From: Angiostrongylus vasorum
Lineage: Eukaryota > Nematoda > Chromadorea > Rhabditida > Metastrongylidae
NCBI GenBank assembly: GCA_018806985.1
Contig: JADANN010000329.1
Location: forward strand, 62,001 to 126,000
Reading direction: 5' to 3'
Length of the DNA: 64,000 bases
The translations under genes were made by a program, and so were the position numbers. The notes beneath the pieces were generated by a model. The model saw only the letters and a list, made by a program, of their open reading frames with translations, was not told the origin of the DNA and ran no database searches. This document shows, piece by piece, positions 1 through 12,320 of the stretch; position 1 is the stretch's first letter, and the number at the start of each line of letters is the position of its first letter.

Positions 1-55
1 GGTTCCCTGGGATCCCGAGGTCAGCCTGCCCAAAGTCTGCCCCGGGTATGGCTTG
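1..55 (+). repeat. SINE-C fragment at the left edge
   Basis: GGTTCCCTGGGATCCCGAGG and the following CAGCCTGCCCAAAGTCTGCC match the middle of the family. The rest of the copy is cut by the window edge or diverged. Confidence 0.45.
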
Positions 56-1043
56 ATAGTGCACCGAAAATACGGCTTTTTCACAGTGTTAGGAAGTATA
101 CCACTAAATAGTCCATGGTGGGAAACATGCTGCTCTGAAGATTACTGTGAAGTAAAAAAAATTTACTTAATTTAAACAGGCGCAATTCGTTCGACTTTGA
201 GTGCAAACTACAACCGTCAGGTTTAAAAATGTTGGCAAATAACCATAAAGTAGTTCACAAAAATGGGAAGATTCGAGGTCATCCAACACACATGCCAAGA
301 ATTTGGTGACCTTGTTGGCTTAATTGGTTCTTAGTTCGATACCGGCCCTTAAATTAAGGTTACGGTAATCGCCTCATCTCCCAACGTTGGGAACGCCGTC
401 CACGACTCAAAGTTCCCACTTTTTTCCCAATCATCTTGCACCATATAGTCGTCATCATCCATCATCTAAATAGTGTTGTTTTTATTCCAATAATGTTGCT
501 AACTGAATGGATGCGCGATAAAGGTTAAAGCGTTCGGTGTTAATCAATCTCGTAGGAAAGCGCCGTGCATTTCACTCTGTTGGTAACATATAAAGGTGAT
601 TGAGTACACTTTCTCTATGCGATGACTTGCGGGAGTCCACTGATGTGTCGACTACTTGTTTCTGTTCTCCCAGATAACTTTGATACCAATTTGACTTTTT
701 TGAAAAGACAGCGGATTGGCTAGACTGGATCGTAAGATGGAACTTACGATAAAAGGCGCCCCGCAGGACACCTCTTACCACTGTCCTACGTTCACCTAAC
801 ACATGAAAAAATTTCACCTGAGTATTTCTACTGCCGCAGTCACTTCATAAATAAATATTCATCTGTTACCAATTAATAGGGAAGAATTAATGAATTCAGG
901 AATAGCAACAACGCAAAGACAACGTAGTGATCCGATAGTTGTTTGTCGTTGATGGTTTTACGAGAATTTGTATTTGACATTATATCAATTTCCAAATCTA
1001 GCCGGTATCTAAGAAGCTTTTACAACAATGCTGTTTTCGTTGG

Positions 1044-1285
1044 TTGCATGTAGCGCAGTGGTTGGTTAGATTCGATCACTCACGCTGGACTCACCAACCT
1101 TCTATCCTTTCGGCGTTGGCAGATCAGTACGAGATTTTTCGGGGAAAATCTATGCACTGATTTGACACATCGATATGGCACCACAAGTCATTACATCGAC
1201 CAGATATGCATTCATTCACCTCTAACGTTGCTTAATGAAGTCGAATTCACGGCGAACACCTCATGGATGGTTGAGGTATCGCGAT
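1044..1285 (+). repeat. SINE-A, old copy
   Basis: GTAGCGCAGTGGTTGG and GATTCGATCAC mark the promoter boxes. The body is diverged and the TTATCC tail is lost. LINE-A starts 30 bases further on. Confidence 0.55.
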
Positions 1286-1317
1286 AGTACGAAAGACCCC
1301 TCTGCCTCACTTTCATC

Positions 1318-2335
1318 GATTTAAGGTAGGCTTTTGACTCAGTTGAGATGGAAGCAGTCATGAAAGCCCTGGACATCCAGGGAGTCCCTACTCAGTATCC
1401 AAAGATTCTTCATGAACTATATAAAAATTTTACAACCAAGGTATCACCATTGAACAACGTTATTTACATAGACGTCAAAAGAGGTGTCAGGCAAGGCAAT
1501 ACCATCCCGCCAAAACTATTTACCGCCACCCTCGAGAACGTCATGCGAACATTGGAATGGGACAACACGGGGGGTGGAAATCTATGGTGGGCAATTACAC
1601 CATCTTCGCTTTGCTGATGACATCGTTCTTATAACACCATACACTAGCCAAGCGGAACGAATGTTTGCCGCCTTTGATAAGCCAGTAGAAAAGTTGGTCT
1701 TCGACTAAATAGCGCAAAAAACGATTTTCATGAGGAACGGATTGGTTACGTATGGCCCATTCATGCTCAACGGAATGAATATCCCCGAGTGATCCGCTTA
1801 CGCCTATCTAGGTCAGGAAATCAACATGATAAACGACGACTTAGCTCCAGAGATAAGCAGAAGGAAACGAGCGGCTTGGGGAACTTTCAAGAGCATCTAT
1901 GATTTAGTGAAAAGAACAAAGAACACCCGTCTCGGTGCCCACCTTTTCGACTCCGCGATATTTCCCTGCCTTAACATATGCGTCAGTAACCTGGTCGCTG
2001 CGTAGGCAGGATGGAAGATCATTCAACATTGTTGAAGGTGCAGTCGAAAGGACGATGCTAAGAGTATCCCGTGTCACACAAGTAAGGCATGGGATCCGAA
2101 GCTTCGACGTGCGTCAACGATCAAAAATTGAAGATGCCGTTCTGTACACCGAACGCGTAATACATATGAACGACAAATAATGGGTAGGACCCGTTTGTGA
2201 CTGGATTACTCGGGATGTCAAGTGCACAGCAGCAGGAAAACCACCGAACCAGTTGCCGGAGTTCTTCACGAAAAGCCTATAAGAAAGGTATGATGCCCCA
2301 CGAGTCCCTAGAGCGAGGCCGACAGGTGATACCTT
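1318..2335 (+). mobile_element. LINE-A (RTE-like) fragment, RT to C-terminal region
   Basis: In shifting frames the translation gives ALDIQGVPTQYPKILHELYK, DVKRGVRQGN, LHHLRFADDIVLITP with the FADD catalytic motif, MRNGLVTYGPFMLNG, AYLGQEINM, and a tail with GAVERTMLRVSR. These are reverse transcriptase and post-RT segments of an RTE-like LINE. Stops and slips (for example near 1615 and 1706) show it is dead. The endonuclease is absent. Confidence 0.8.
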
Positions 2336-2339
2336 AGAG

Positions 2340-3093
2340 ATGGATCAACGCCAAGAGCTTTTACAGTTCTATGGTGTTCCTATTATGCCACTTTCCGGGA
2401 TAGAGCCGTGTTTCTTCTTATATATTGACCACCAGAGTTAATCATAACACGCTTCATGCTCCATTACTTCAATTCAATGGTAGAAATGCTTCACAGATAG
2501 TGTTCACTCTGGGATCTCGCGTGTGATGAGAACTCAGTGGTCAAAAGATTGGAGTTTTTGCTATTACTATTATGACTGCACATTGTTAGATCTACATGTA
2601 ATAAAATCTGAACGTCGTGAAAAATCAGGGTGACGTCGTGCCATGAACAGCATGACATGTAAACAGCTAACAATCGTGATGAACAACACAGCTCTAGCAT
2701 TCGCGCTCGTCCCTAAGTACATTCCAGGATCGGCTGATCATAAATTTCACTCGACATCATTTTTTCTTCAAAAGCTAAATACCAGTTATACCAAGATACA
2801 GTATACCTTTTTTTTAATAATACCATTCTGGTAAGACTTTAAACTTCAGAATATTATTCAGTTTGTTTATAATGCATATACTCACTAACTCATCTATTCC
2901 TTTGAATCATTAGCTATTCAATGTCGTGTAAGATCTCCTTGTAAGTTCTCCTCGTTTTCTTCCTTTATTTGTTTTGTAGCTCAATTACTATCAGGGAGTA
3001 TTCTAAGTTATAAGGAAAAGAAAGCTCGTAAAACGCTCTGTGAATTCCTATGTTAACAATTTCTGATGTAAATAAGTACTCTGGTGTAGTATA

Positions 3094-3147
<54 letters not shown>

Positions 3148-4430
3148 GTATATTAAGTATATGTATGTAGTATGTAAATAAAACGCTATCTTTGTCCCTA
3201 TTTTTCATTGTTTCTGAATTTATTTCTATTTCCAACACTATTTTCACATCACTGGAGCTCTTATCACAACACTCAGTACTTCTTATCAGTCTTCTCATCA
3301 TTTTAATGACCAGTTATGGATGTACTAGTATTCATAACAGTCATGTCGAGAGATCTGCCGGACTTATTCGCTTGTGTTGACGTCATTTCCTACTATGCAG
3401 TCATCCTTTCTCTCTTTTCTCTACCGTAATTATCAGTGATACAGATATCATATGGCCTGTTTGTGTATGCTGTAATCTCTATAACATACAGTCATAGTCA
3501 CAACACTGCCATTATCCCCTTATCATATCAATTTAATCTTCTTGTTGAATTTGTCAGTTTATGATGTGTTCGCAGTGCGGACGTTTCGACTCTATTCCAT
3601 TCATTTCCCTCCTCATATGACACACGTTGTCAGATTTCTCAGCAGATTCAAACTCATCGTCGTTCAGCTGTATGGATTCTACCGCAGATCGGTTGGATAA
3701 ATGTCTCTCTGAACCTATTCGAATCCGTTCCTTGATGACCGTCTTTGACCCTGCTGAGTGCCATCACGCGTCACCGTCTTGACACGTGGCGCCATTTCAC
3801 TAGTCCCGATTTGTCTTCACCATTTCCCACATTATCGACAGGTGATGTACTAGTTCACTTTCCTTACTCATTACAATATAATTTTTTTATGTGTTAAAGT
3901 TGTTATCATACCTAATCTTTTTCAGGACAAATTTACTTTCATCATAATTTATTATTTCTTATTGAAGTAAAATTCCATCTTGAAAATGGTGTTTGCTTTA
4001 GTGAACATCATGAGTAAAGTATCGTTTACACTTGAGGCCACATCATTTTCCCTTGAATGCTCAACAACTATGGCCTTCATATTATTTAATTCCTAGTGAA
4101 ATCCGAAACTTCTGGACTTATGTTGTTTCTTCATAGTCTGGACATATCAAGTAACTAGGTTGAACAACGAATAACAAGATTCCGCTCTAATGGCACACCA
4201 AGCTCTTTTGGTGCTCTCTCGAGCTTCTTCTTTTTTCCTTGCAACGATAACTTCTGAGATTTCACGACGTTTGGCCATAGGCTAGATTTTAATTCCCATC
4301 CGTCGTCTTTCTTCATCCTAATTCTTAAGTCTTTATTATTTTTCTTGTACATCTAAACACTATTTTATTAAAAAGATCCGTCTCAGTCCTAATATGGTAA
4401 TAAAATAAACGTAAGCTTGATTTAAAGCTT
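2340..4430. other. AT-rich gap without supported genes
   Basis: Apart from the (TA)n run at 3086 I see short spurious frames only. There is no splice-linked coding signal on either strand. Confidence 0.5.
3086..3148. repeat. (TA)n microsatellite
   Basis: About 60 bases of AT alternation with one ACAT interruption. The flanks repeat TATGTA. Confidence 0.9.
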
Positions 4431-4436
4431 AATAAA

Positions 4437-4790
4437 AGAATCAAAATATATTACGATGATGCTGAGACATTTGCAGAACTTAGAACCCAGGCCAGATATA
4501 GCCGATTTGTGCTACTCAGACCATTCCCGTTCACGGATGATTGTTGATGGCATCGCTAGGGTAAAAAACACTGCCTAAGAGAAAGGCAAAGTAAGGAAAG
4601 GCAGTCGAAGAGCGGGTAACAAGTAAGCTCTTGGAAAGGGTATTCGCGAGTTCGAATCTGGTTTGGGGTCCGAGTTTTTCAACTATTTCAGCATCAGTGT
4701 GGTTATATTTCACGTAATATCCTACCATGAAAGAAATAATACGCAGTAAATAAGAAGTTATTGCAATAAAATACATTAATTTTGCAAACC
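4437..4790. repeat. SINE-B foldback with canonical B box
   Basis: The plus-sense arm 4590-4785 has a type II-like head (GTCGAAGAGCGGGTAAC) and GAGTTCGAATCTGG, a good B box, then TATTTCAGCATCAGTGTGG. A short minus-sense arm, ACGATGATGCTGAGACATTT, lies at 4453-4473. Nothing suggests an active tRNA gene. Confidence 0.5.
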
Positions 4791-5164
4791 TCATTGCATC
4801 CATCGTCATAACAGAATCCTTAGGCATTTATCAATAAGTCGTTGTTTTCCTGGTAAGCACACACGAAGTTGTTATTATACCACATAGTGGCCGAGATTTC
4901 GGCGGATTTCGCCTACTTCAGTCTGGAAGGGTTATGTTAACTGCAGGATACCTCCATAGCCAAATACCTCCACCTCCATAACTCCAATAGAAAAAACCAC
5001 AAAGCCTGAATTTCAATCGAATTTTAAACAAAATAACATCTTCACGCACTCACTGCTTTCGATGAGCCTTCCAGCGAGCCTACCACGTAGAGACAACTGC
5101 ATAGAGTTCATATGGATAATTAATGTGCATTTGTCGCCTTAAATATCAGTCTGAGACATTGTGT

Positions 5165-5660
5165 GAGATCATGCATGATGATAAAATATTCTTCCCTGCG
5201 GTTCGCTTTTATATTCTCGGAATTTATCCAGAAAGCTTCGAGGGGTTTACGCGCTGAAGGTTTAGATTCCCTGTGCGAGAATGGCGACTTCTACTTCAAA
5301 ATCTTTTCCGTTATATTTTTATGTCTTACGCTTGCCTAATGCAATATCAGGTACATCGTGGCCGAACACAAGCAATCACCATCTCTACCGCTAGGGCATA
5401 TTGTGTGAGTTTGCGTTGTGAACAAGCCGTTATACATGCGGTTAGTAATCTCCTGTAAAGCCCATGGGGGCGAATATATTGACAAAACTGGTGGACCGCT
5501 GTGTTCATGTAAAACAACACCTAATACGGTGGGCAATTAGCTTAAAGTTAGGCGAAATGCTCCACTAAACGCACAAAAGACACAGAGACGAAACAGAAGA
5601 TTTTGAGGTAGAAGTCGCCATTCTCGCACAGGAACCTACAACTTCGGCGTGTAGAACCTT
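5165..5660. mobile_element. Two opposed Penelope-like GIY-YIG fragments
   Basis: The minus strand across 5536-5205 encodes HTICPSGRDGDCLCSATMYL, the Cys knuckle and GIY start seen at 58.3 kb, and then a remnant like FWINSENI. The plus strand at 5540-5640 carries a second copy of the C-terminal block (EDFEVEVAILAQEPTTSA). About 30 bases at 5275-5310 and 5595-5635 are inverted copies of each other. Confidence 0.55.
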
Positions 5661-5890
5661 TGATCAATGTATTCTAGGGATCCAAACGGGGAGGTCTCGT
5701 TATCACTGTTGATCTCACAAAGTATTTAGGACTGGTATTTTAACGTGAGAGAGGCGCAACATTACCCATCCGTGTGAACTCTGTGCATTTGTGCGTAGAA
5801 GAGTCAATGGAAGATGGTGAGTGCATGAAGAAGCTGTTTTGACTCCAATGTCATTGAATTTTAGACCTTGTGATTTTGTCAGCTTGACCT

Positions 5891-5932
5891 TTCCAGGCTT
5901 TGAAGAAGGCGAAATCTGTCGACACGTCAGCT
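5891..5932 (+). ncRNA. Decayed hammerhead-ribozyme-like core
   Basis: CCAGGC, TTGAAGA, an eroded stem II, GACA for GAAA, and ACGTCAGCT follow in the family order. It is too mutated to be active. Confidence 0.25.
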
Positions 5933-6200
5933 TTTTCCTTGTCTTATACGACCCGTCTTCAAGTCTACCGTGCGGATCTCAGCACTTCTCAAATTCGACT
6001 CGTTTTCTCGCATTCATCATTCACTAACGTCTCCCAACTTCCAATTTCCTGACCCCAAAAGGGATGACAGGCTTGTTAATCCTGGAGCGGGGTCGGACCA
6101 GCACCGTGCTCGTGATGAACGGCATCATTACCACTGTGCTATTCGCACCCCGGATTTGTGGAAGCGTTAGCTACTATTAATATATCCTATAACAACAACC

Positions 6201-6884
6201 TCATATGTGCTTATCAGGAAAACTGCGGCTCGTTAATGCATTTCTGCGGCGTCTAATAATTCTCGTTTCGCTACTCACCTGGGAAGTCTTGGGAATATCG
6301 TCCAGGATATCGATTTGCCAAAGTAGACAGCTATTTTGTTTGTCCAAATTCTTTCGTTTTCGTTGCCGTAAACATTGCTGGTCTTTTATTTCTCGGTACA
6401 TTTCCCCTCCATTCGTTTTCTTTATACCCACCATCGAGGCAAAACTAGCGTAAGTACGCAAAGAACTCAAAATATTTTTCTGGCTTTGCTGTGTAACCCT
6501 TAATTACTTTATGGTTGTAATAAATTTCGCTCGAACTCCTCAGTTTTCTTTGAAAACCCACGCCTTTGATCATTTCGCATTGATTTTAAGTGTTTTGGAC
6601 TTTCCAGTTCCCTTCGGAGTATTGGCACGTAATCATGCAGTGATGAACCGGTGTAGAAAAAATTAGTCGAGCAACGATTCCATTGAGTCCAATCATTGTC
6701 TCGTACTATTTCTTCACAAAGAAAGTTATTGATTAAGCAAATAATACCACTTTCTTTGACCAACATAAATCTGATTTAGATGACTTGATAGATAAAAATA
6801 GCTGTAAGGATTTGTTCAGAGCAGGCAAGCGAGTCATAGCAAAAAAGCTTGGTATCAGAAAAGATAAGGCTAGAAGAAGAGTGT
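6201..6884. other. Exon-like open frames of unknown origin
   Basis: Three charged, coding-like stretches lie close together. On the minus strand 6453-6265 reads MVGIKKTNGGEMYREIKDQQ and on to DDIPKTSQ, then a perfect CAG/GTGAGT donor. Also on the minus strand, 6766-6509 reads through SLHDYVPILRRELESPKHLK. On the plus strand, about 6750-6884 reads SDLDDLIDKNSCKDLFRAGK through GIRKDKARRRV to a stop. The strands disagree, so this is more likely a decayed element or rearranged gene pieces than one gene. I recognise no family. Confidence 0.25.
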
Positions 6885-6889
6885 AAACA

Positions 6890-8340
6890 ATCTTGTTTAA
6901 TAAAGAACAAATCTATTCCAAGATGTAAACTCATCTAGCGATTCATCTTAAGAACCTCCTACTCCACTTCTACTATTCTCTTGTTTACCAGCTGATCTAA
7001 TTTTCTGCTTAAGCTGCTCATAACCGCTGTCCTTATTTTCCTGGGCTTCTTCGCTATGCGTCAGCAGCAATCAATGCTAATGCACTGTGTACGTCACCCT
7101 CTCTTGTTTATTTTACCACTCACATTTTCAAAATCTTCTTTTCTCATATTCTTTTATTATATGGTGAAAACATCTGTTTCTGCGACTGTGCTTTAAATTC
7201 CTTTATAGCCGATACATAACAATTGGAGGTCGTTGAGGTATTAAAGCAGTGTATTTCTTCCTTGACGTCTGCGATAGTCATGAGGCAAAGTGTAAGGATA
7301 GTAATGAGACACAATGTAAGGGGTCGTCCATTACCAAAAAGTGGTCGGACCTTTGACCTTTCCCTTTGTTCAACCAAACCTTATAGTCCTTTATATGAAA
7401 GGAAATCGAGCGTTCATCTGTTCGTTCCGTACAGGATTTCGTTGTGCAGCCATAATGGTTGTTTATGTCCCAGAAAATGTAGAAATTACTGATGATTTCA
7501 AATTTTATTCCACCATTTTTTATCTTGTTGCTACAATATAACATATTAAATGACAAAAGAGCGGATTTACCTCAAGAAACCAGGTCCATCCAAATTACCC
7601 GAAGCACTTCCGATAATCACAATACTCGTGGGGTTCATTCCTCATTGCTGCCTCAACAACTCCCCAATGTAGTCTATGTACCTTTGGCCGATCACGTAGC
7701 GAAATGACGGCCAGGCCACTTTAACCGGTGACGAGCGGACGAGATTACAGCTAATCTTCGGTTTCCTATGTACCATGACCATTCAGAGCAGATAAGCTTG
7801 ACGACTTCTGTTCTCAACCGATCTACACGTAATGATTAAATTCGCACAAATGACATCGATAAGATATCATTATCTAGAAGAAGAAAAAAACCGGGTCAGT
7901 GAAGAATCGCTTTTTCCGTCGCGCTTGAATGAGTTTTCCCCGATCGTAGTAGTCAACCGTTCTAAGTGTATTGCTGTGCTGCTCTCATATTCAAAGTTTA
8001 TTCATCGGTTAGGGGCATTTTTGAAAATGAGTTCTCCTATGAGCTTTACCTTTTTGACAAAAGAGAATGATGCTACGCGAGCCAATTGAGAAAACGTTGT
8101 GCCAGCACTGTTATGGACTAAATCATAATTGCGAAGCCATTAAATCTGAGAAACGAATGAAGAAATTTGTCCTTTATCTTGGCCATGACCTCTGTTAATT
8201 GCTTTTAAGTGCAAGAGGACTGATAAGGAATGTTTCTGCTTGAACTGAATGCATTTCATTCAATTGATTTGGTTAGAAATGGGAACACCGTGGTACTTTA
8301 AACATACAAAATACGGCTAAATATTCACTGTTTCTTATGA
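6890..8340. other. Gap; small direct duplication only
   Basis: ATGAGGCAAAGTGTAAGGAT and ATGAGACACAATGTAAGG lie 26 bases apart at 7279-7320. Nothing else is seen. Confidence 0.4.
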
Positions 8341-8344
8341 ACTG

Positions 8345-8620
8345 TCCTTGTTGAACTGATGCGAGATTGGTATAGGTTATTGTTGTTGTTGTTGTTCTGT
8401 GAGGAAGGCGAAATCGCCGAAACGTCAGCCGGTCGACCACAACAACAACAGCAACAACAACAACAACAATAACAATAACAACAACAACAAGAACTACAAC
8501 GACAACTTATACCAGCCTCGCATCAGCGCAACAAAGGTAGTTCGTAGGGACATATAAATAAATTTTTCGATTATTTATTTCGAGGGTTGTAGAAAGTCGA
8601 TCTTCTAAATTATTCATTGT
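8345..8620 (+). mobile_element. Penelope-like terminal repeat with GTT/AAC arms
   Basis: A (GTT) run, a ribozyme-like core (8398-8432) and a long imperfect (AAC) run lie in order, followed by the ATACCAGCCTCGCATCAG block and the closing GAAAGTCGATC motif. The same order occurs near 54.8 and 16.3 kb. The core here has a G where the first conserved C is expected. Confidence 0.55.
8398..8438 (+). ncRNA. Hammerhead-ribozyme-like core, C-to-G at the first core base
   Basis: GTGAGGA replaces CTGAGGA. Stem II GGCG/CGCC, GAAA and ACGTCAGCC are intact. The upstream stem I strand is lost to the GTT run. Confidence 0.35.
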
Positions 8621-9022
8621 TTCATTGAGAATTGAACAACACGAGCTTATAACTTTGCATAGAGAGTCCCAGAAAGAGAAAGCCTTTCACGGCTTTTAGG
8701 TGAAATCGAATAATTGGATTATTTCTAAGGCTCTACACTATTCATAAATAAGCAACCATTCCATTCTTTTCCAGAAACACTTGTATGACTGTGACTCTGA
8801 AGTTGTGGTTTCTCTGATAGTCCTTGGCTATCATATTAAGATAAGAAGTAGTGATGATAAGTGAGATGGTGCGATGCGTTCGACTAACGCAATGAAACCG
8901 CTCTGATTGCAGGTATTTAGTCAGCGATCTGAGAGCATAACGAACAACATTACTTTCATTTTCTGACAAAAGTTTATACGTTCCTCATCATTCGTTTTGC
9001 AATTTACGTCAGAATCTAATTA

Positions 9023-9302
9023 GGGGTGCGTGTAGCGCAGTGGTCGGAGGTGCCCTGCATTACACATGGGATCGATTCCCTGTCGCTGGCCCACTAAGCC
9101 TTCCATCCATCCGGCGTCGGCAGATTGGTAAAAAGACATGTCTGAAAGGATAGCAGCACTGGCTCGATACATCGGTAGGCCACCGCTGGTCATTATAAAG
9201 GCCATATATGCATCCAGTCACCTCTGACGATGCTTAAGTAGAATTCATAACGCATCCCTCAAGGATTGATCAACGCCGAGAGCTTTATCCTTTATCCTTT
9301 TA
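9023..9302 (+). repeat. SINE-A, reference copy (tRNA-derived)
   Basis: The head has an A-box-like TGTAGCGCAGTGGTCGG and a B-box-like GGATCGATTCC (9069-9079), the spacing of an internal Pol III promoter. The body (about 280 bp) carries CTGGCTCGATACATCGG and TGAAGTCGAAT-type blocks. The tail is GAGAGCTTTATCC repeated as TTATCC. Such elements are moved in trans by LINE machinery. Confidence 0.75.
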
Positions 9303-9304
9303 AT

Positions 9305-11450
9305 TTCAGTATGATCAACAACACATGAGATTTCACTGCCTTCATTCACATATCACTGAGTTGCACCGTTACGTGTTGATTTTAGTGAAATTCCAAAGGG
9401 ATTCGCATGTAACGTCATCGCAATGGAAAAAGCTGTTATAAATAGCGGCAATATAGTCGTTGGTAGACCATGAACATTTGGTTTGGAAGGTCTAGCAAAC
9501 TTCGCTCTCCATACCTATGTTGTATTAGTTATCCATATGTTTCAGTTAAGAAATCACCAGCTCAGGCGTATGTGTTACACGAAATTGTTCATGCATAAGA
9601 AAATGTGTTCTATTCACAATGCTAAATCACATTCTAGGAAAGAAAAAGCCGATTCCTGTTTCTAAATGGCTAGCAGTTGATTCAAACTGAAAACCAGAAG
9701 TCGATTTGTTAGGCCTCAGCTGTTACTACTCAAAGTGCAGCATTCGGCATTGCCCAGGTTTTTTCTTCTCATATGAAAATAATTCTCTCGGCGTTAGTTC
9801 TTACACTTAACAAATAAGGTTGCGCCTCAATTTACCTTATCATGAGATCCTTCAAACAGCGAAAAAGCTGCCAAAAGGTACATCACTATCAGAGCTTGTA
9901 TAAAAATATGTAGTAGCTGATGTTTACCTTTTCGTCTTATTCAGTTACGAAATCACTCTCTCCGTTATTCAGACAAAAAAATTTTAGTCCCTTTGTGCAG
10001 CAACAGTATTGATAGGTTTGAAATCAAGCTTTCTATGGAGTAATGTCATAATAGTGTTATGCGATGTGACTTACTTCTATTGGATACGTCTAAGGAATAG
10101 TTCATCGAGATGGAACAATCACTTGTTTGCTGACGTTGGAAAGTTGCCGCCGGACAACGTGTACACACTTAGAAAGACGTCATAGAACTGACTCATTTCC
10201 TCTTCATTGATTATGGCAACCACATATGAGGTTTCGCTTACAATCTCTTCATTTTTTCTCGCCACACACATTTGAAGACAGTACAGTAGCTGTAGGTCTA
10301 TTTGTAATTCTCTATTATGCCTTTAGTCGCATAATCCATTCACCACACCTCACCCCACCCTAGCCTTCATCATACGCCTCACAGAACCAACGCTTCAACC
10401 ATCCGGAACTTGCAAATCTGCAGCGAGAACGTTTGCAAAAGTGCAAAACGCTGAGTGGTCGTCCTATAGTTAACTCTCACATGAGTCATGACCGTATTCA
10501 TGTAGAAGACACCTGCTGTTGTGCTTCGAAAAATCTACACTTGTTCACCGATAGAGGAAAAGATACGATTCCAACACCATCAGCCTAGCTGTGCTCTCAT
10601 AATTTCTGTGTTTGTAGATTCCACTTCCAACCACAAACGTCCAGCCTCGTTCCCTCATCTGTAACTTCTCACATGGTTCCAGTCAAGTCACTTAAGTTTT
10701 GAAACACTTTACGTTCCTATTCAGTATACGAGTATATTGTCTGTTCTATACTTGACTAATCTCGTAAACGATGACTTCGATTTCTGATTTAGTGATGACA
10801 TTGATTTTTTGATGATGACGAATGATTTTGGCTTATACCCCAGCGTATCGTTGGTTTGAAATAGCAAAGAATAAGTAAGGCACTTAGTATTTAGTATTTA
10901 ACAAGTTACACATATTTGATTAAACAGCACCAAAAGCATGAGACTTCAGCAGAACAAACCAAATCCACGAATGCGTGCTTGTACTGGTCTTATGCTTTTC
11001 ATCTAACGTTCAGAAGTCCTACTACATTTCTTTATGTCTTTTGTTTACCTAGCACGATTAGACAAAGAAGTTTCTTAAAGGAGTTTTATACACGAGTAAT
11101 GTTGTTGTCACTGATTTCGCAACTCAATAAAAAATAGCAATGACACTTCTGTTCTCAAACCGGCTTTCATTACAAATTTATCCTTCGTAAATTCCTCGGA
11201 CCTAGACACCTGACAGTTTTCCTCCACCCTCTCTAACATATATGAAAAACTTAGAAAACTTGCCTTCTAACAGCACACAGCAGACGGTGGGTTTTTTTTT
11301 GGCAGCTTTCGATAACTCTTCAATAAAGTAGACTAGTTGAGAAGTTGGAAAACTGATCATCTTGTAGAACAGGCTTTTATTTTGGCTAAAAAGTTCACTA
11401 TAAGCTGATATATTTAAAGTTTGTTTGAAATTGAACGGCGCAATAAGTTT
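9305..11450. other. Gap without recognised features
   Basis: Unique-looking sequence with short frames only; no RT, transposase or exon pattern was found. Confidence 0.4.
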
Positions 11451-11452
11451 GG

Positions 11453-11640
11453 TTACGTATTACTATCACCTGTATCACCTGTAGTCCCGCTGATCGTGGA
11501 GTGAGTCGAGCGGGCGCCAGTAAAACTTCCATTTTTCCCTATCGCATGCAAGAGTAGCCCAGTGGGTTCTGCTCGCTCTAGGGACTCTAGGGACGTATGA
11601 CTACATAATACATATTTCCCTCTATGTGTCAAAACTATTG
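11453..11640 (-). mobile_element. LINE-A 3' end fragment
   Basis: The repeated TATCACCTG tail and the GGGCGCCAGTAAAA block, with GCCCAGTGGGTTCTGCTCGC, match the 3' ends at 30.2, 45.6 and 63.7 kb. It abuts a SINE-A copy downstream. Confidence 0.65.
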
Positions 11641-11686
11641 AAAGAAGTAGTTGCATACGTACGAGTATAACCTGCTCTATCCTCTT

Positions 11687-11943
11687 ACGTGAAGCGCACT
11701 GGTTAGAAGCGCCCTGCAATACAGAAATGTTCGATCCAACACCCAAGGCTCACCAAACCCTTCATCTAGCCGGGGGTCGGCGAGTGGTACCAGACCTGTT
11801 TAGGAGGACAGCAGCACTGAGTCGATGCATCGATAGGTCACCAGGCAAGATATCCATGCAATCACCTTCAACGATGCTTGATGGAGTCGAATGCATGGCG
11901 CATTGCTCAGGAATTGATCAATGGCGAGAGCTACTTCTTTTTT
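11687..11943 (+). repeat. SINE-A, diverged copy
   Basis: GAAGCGCACTGGTTAG and GTTCGATCCAAC are the promoter boxes. The body ends GGCGAGAGCTACTTC. It sits directly after a LINE-A tail. Confidence 0.6.
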
Positions 11944-12154
11944 ATTTTTGGAACGATGAACGGCTATGCCGAGCAATTAATTAACGCCATCGATTAAAAA
12001 TGTTGTGAATACTGAAAATCATACCATCGAGAACATCAAATTGCACGAAATGTGTGACTATCTGTGTGTGTTCAGGTGGATGGTCGCGCTTCTAGTTACA
12101 CTGGTTATTGTGTATTAGGGGTAACCACTATGGGACTACTAGACAAAGTCTGAT

Positions 12155-12320
12155 CAACGTCGCCTTTGTGACGACATCTGATGGCGACACCTTTGAGACG
12201 ACATCTGACGACAACACTTTTGCGACGACATCTGATGACGACTAAGCTCCATTGTGACTAATCTGACGACGTCGCCTTTGCGACGACATCTGACGACGAC
12301 TGAACGCCATTGTGGATGGA
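12155..12320. repeat. Minisatellite, about 30-base unit
   Basis: Five imperfect units around CGACGACATCTGACGACGAC occur, with TTTGCGAC spacing. On the minus strand they read MSSQRCRHQ-like repeats in a short open frame. I take this as a by-product of the unit length. Confidence 0.7.

Noticed and set aside
3053..3301. Open frames reading YIYIYIY over TA runs (also at 16.3, 48.1 and 50.1 kb)
   Set aside because: They are translations of microsatellites, with no splice or start support.
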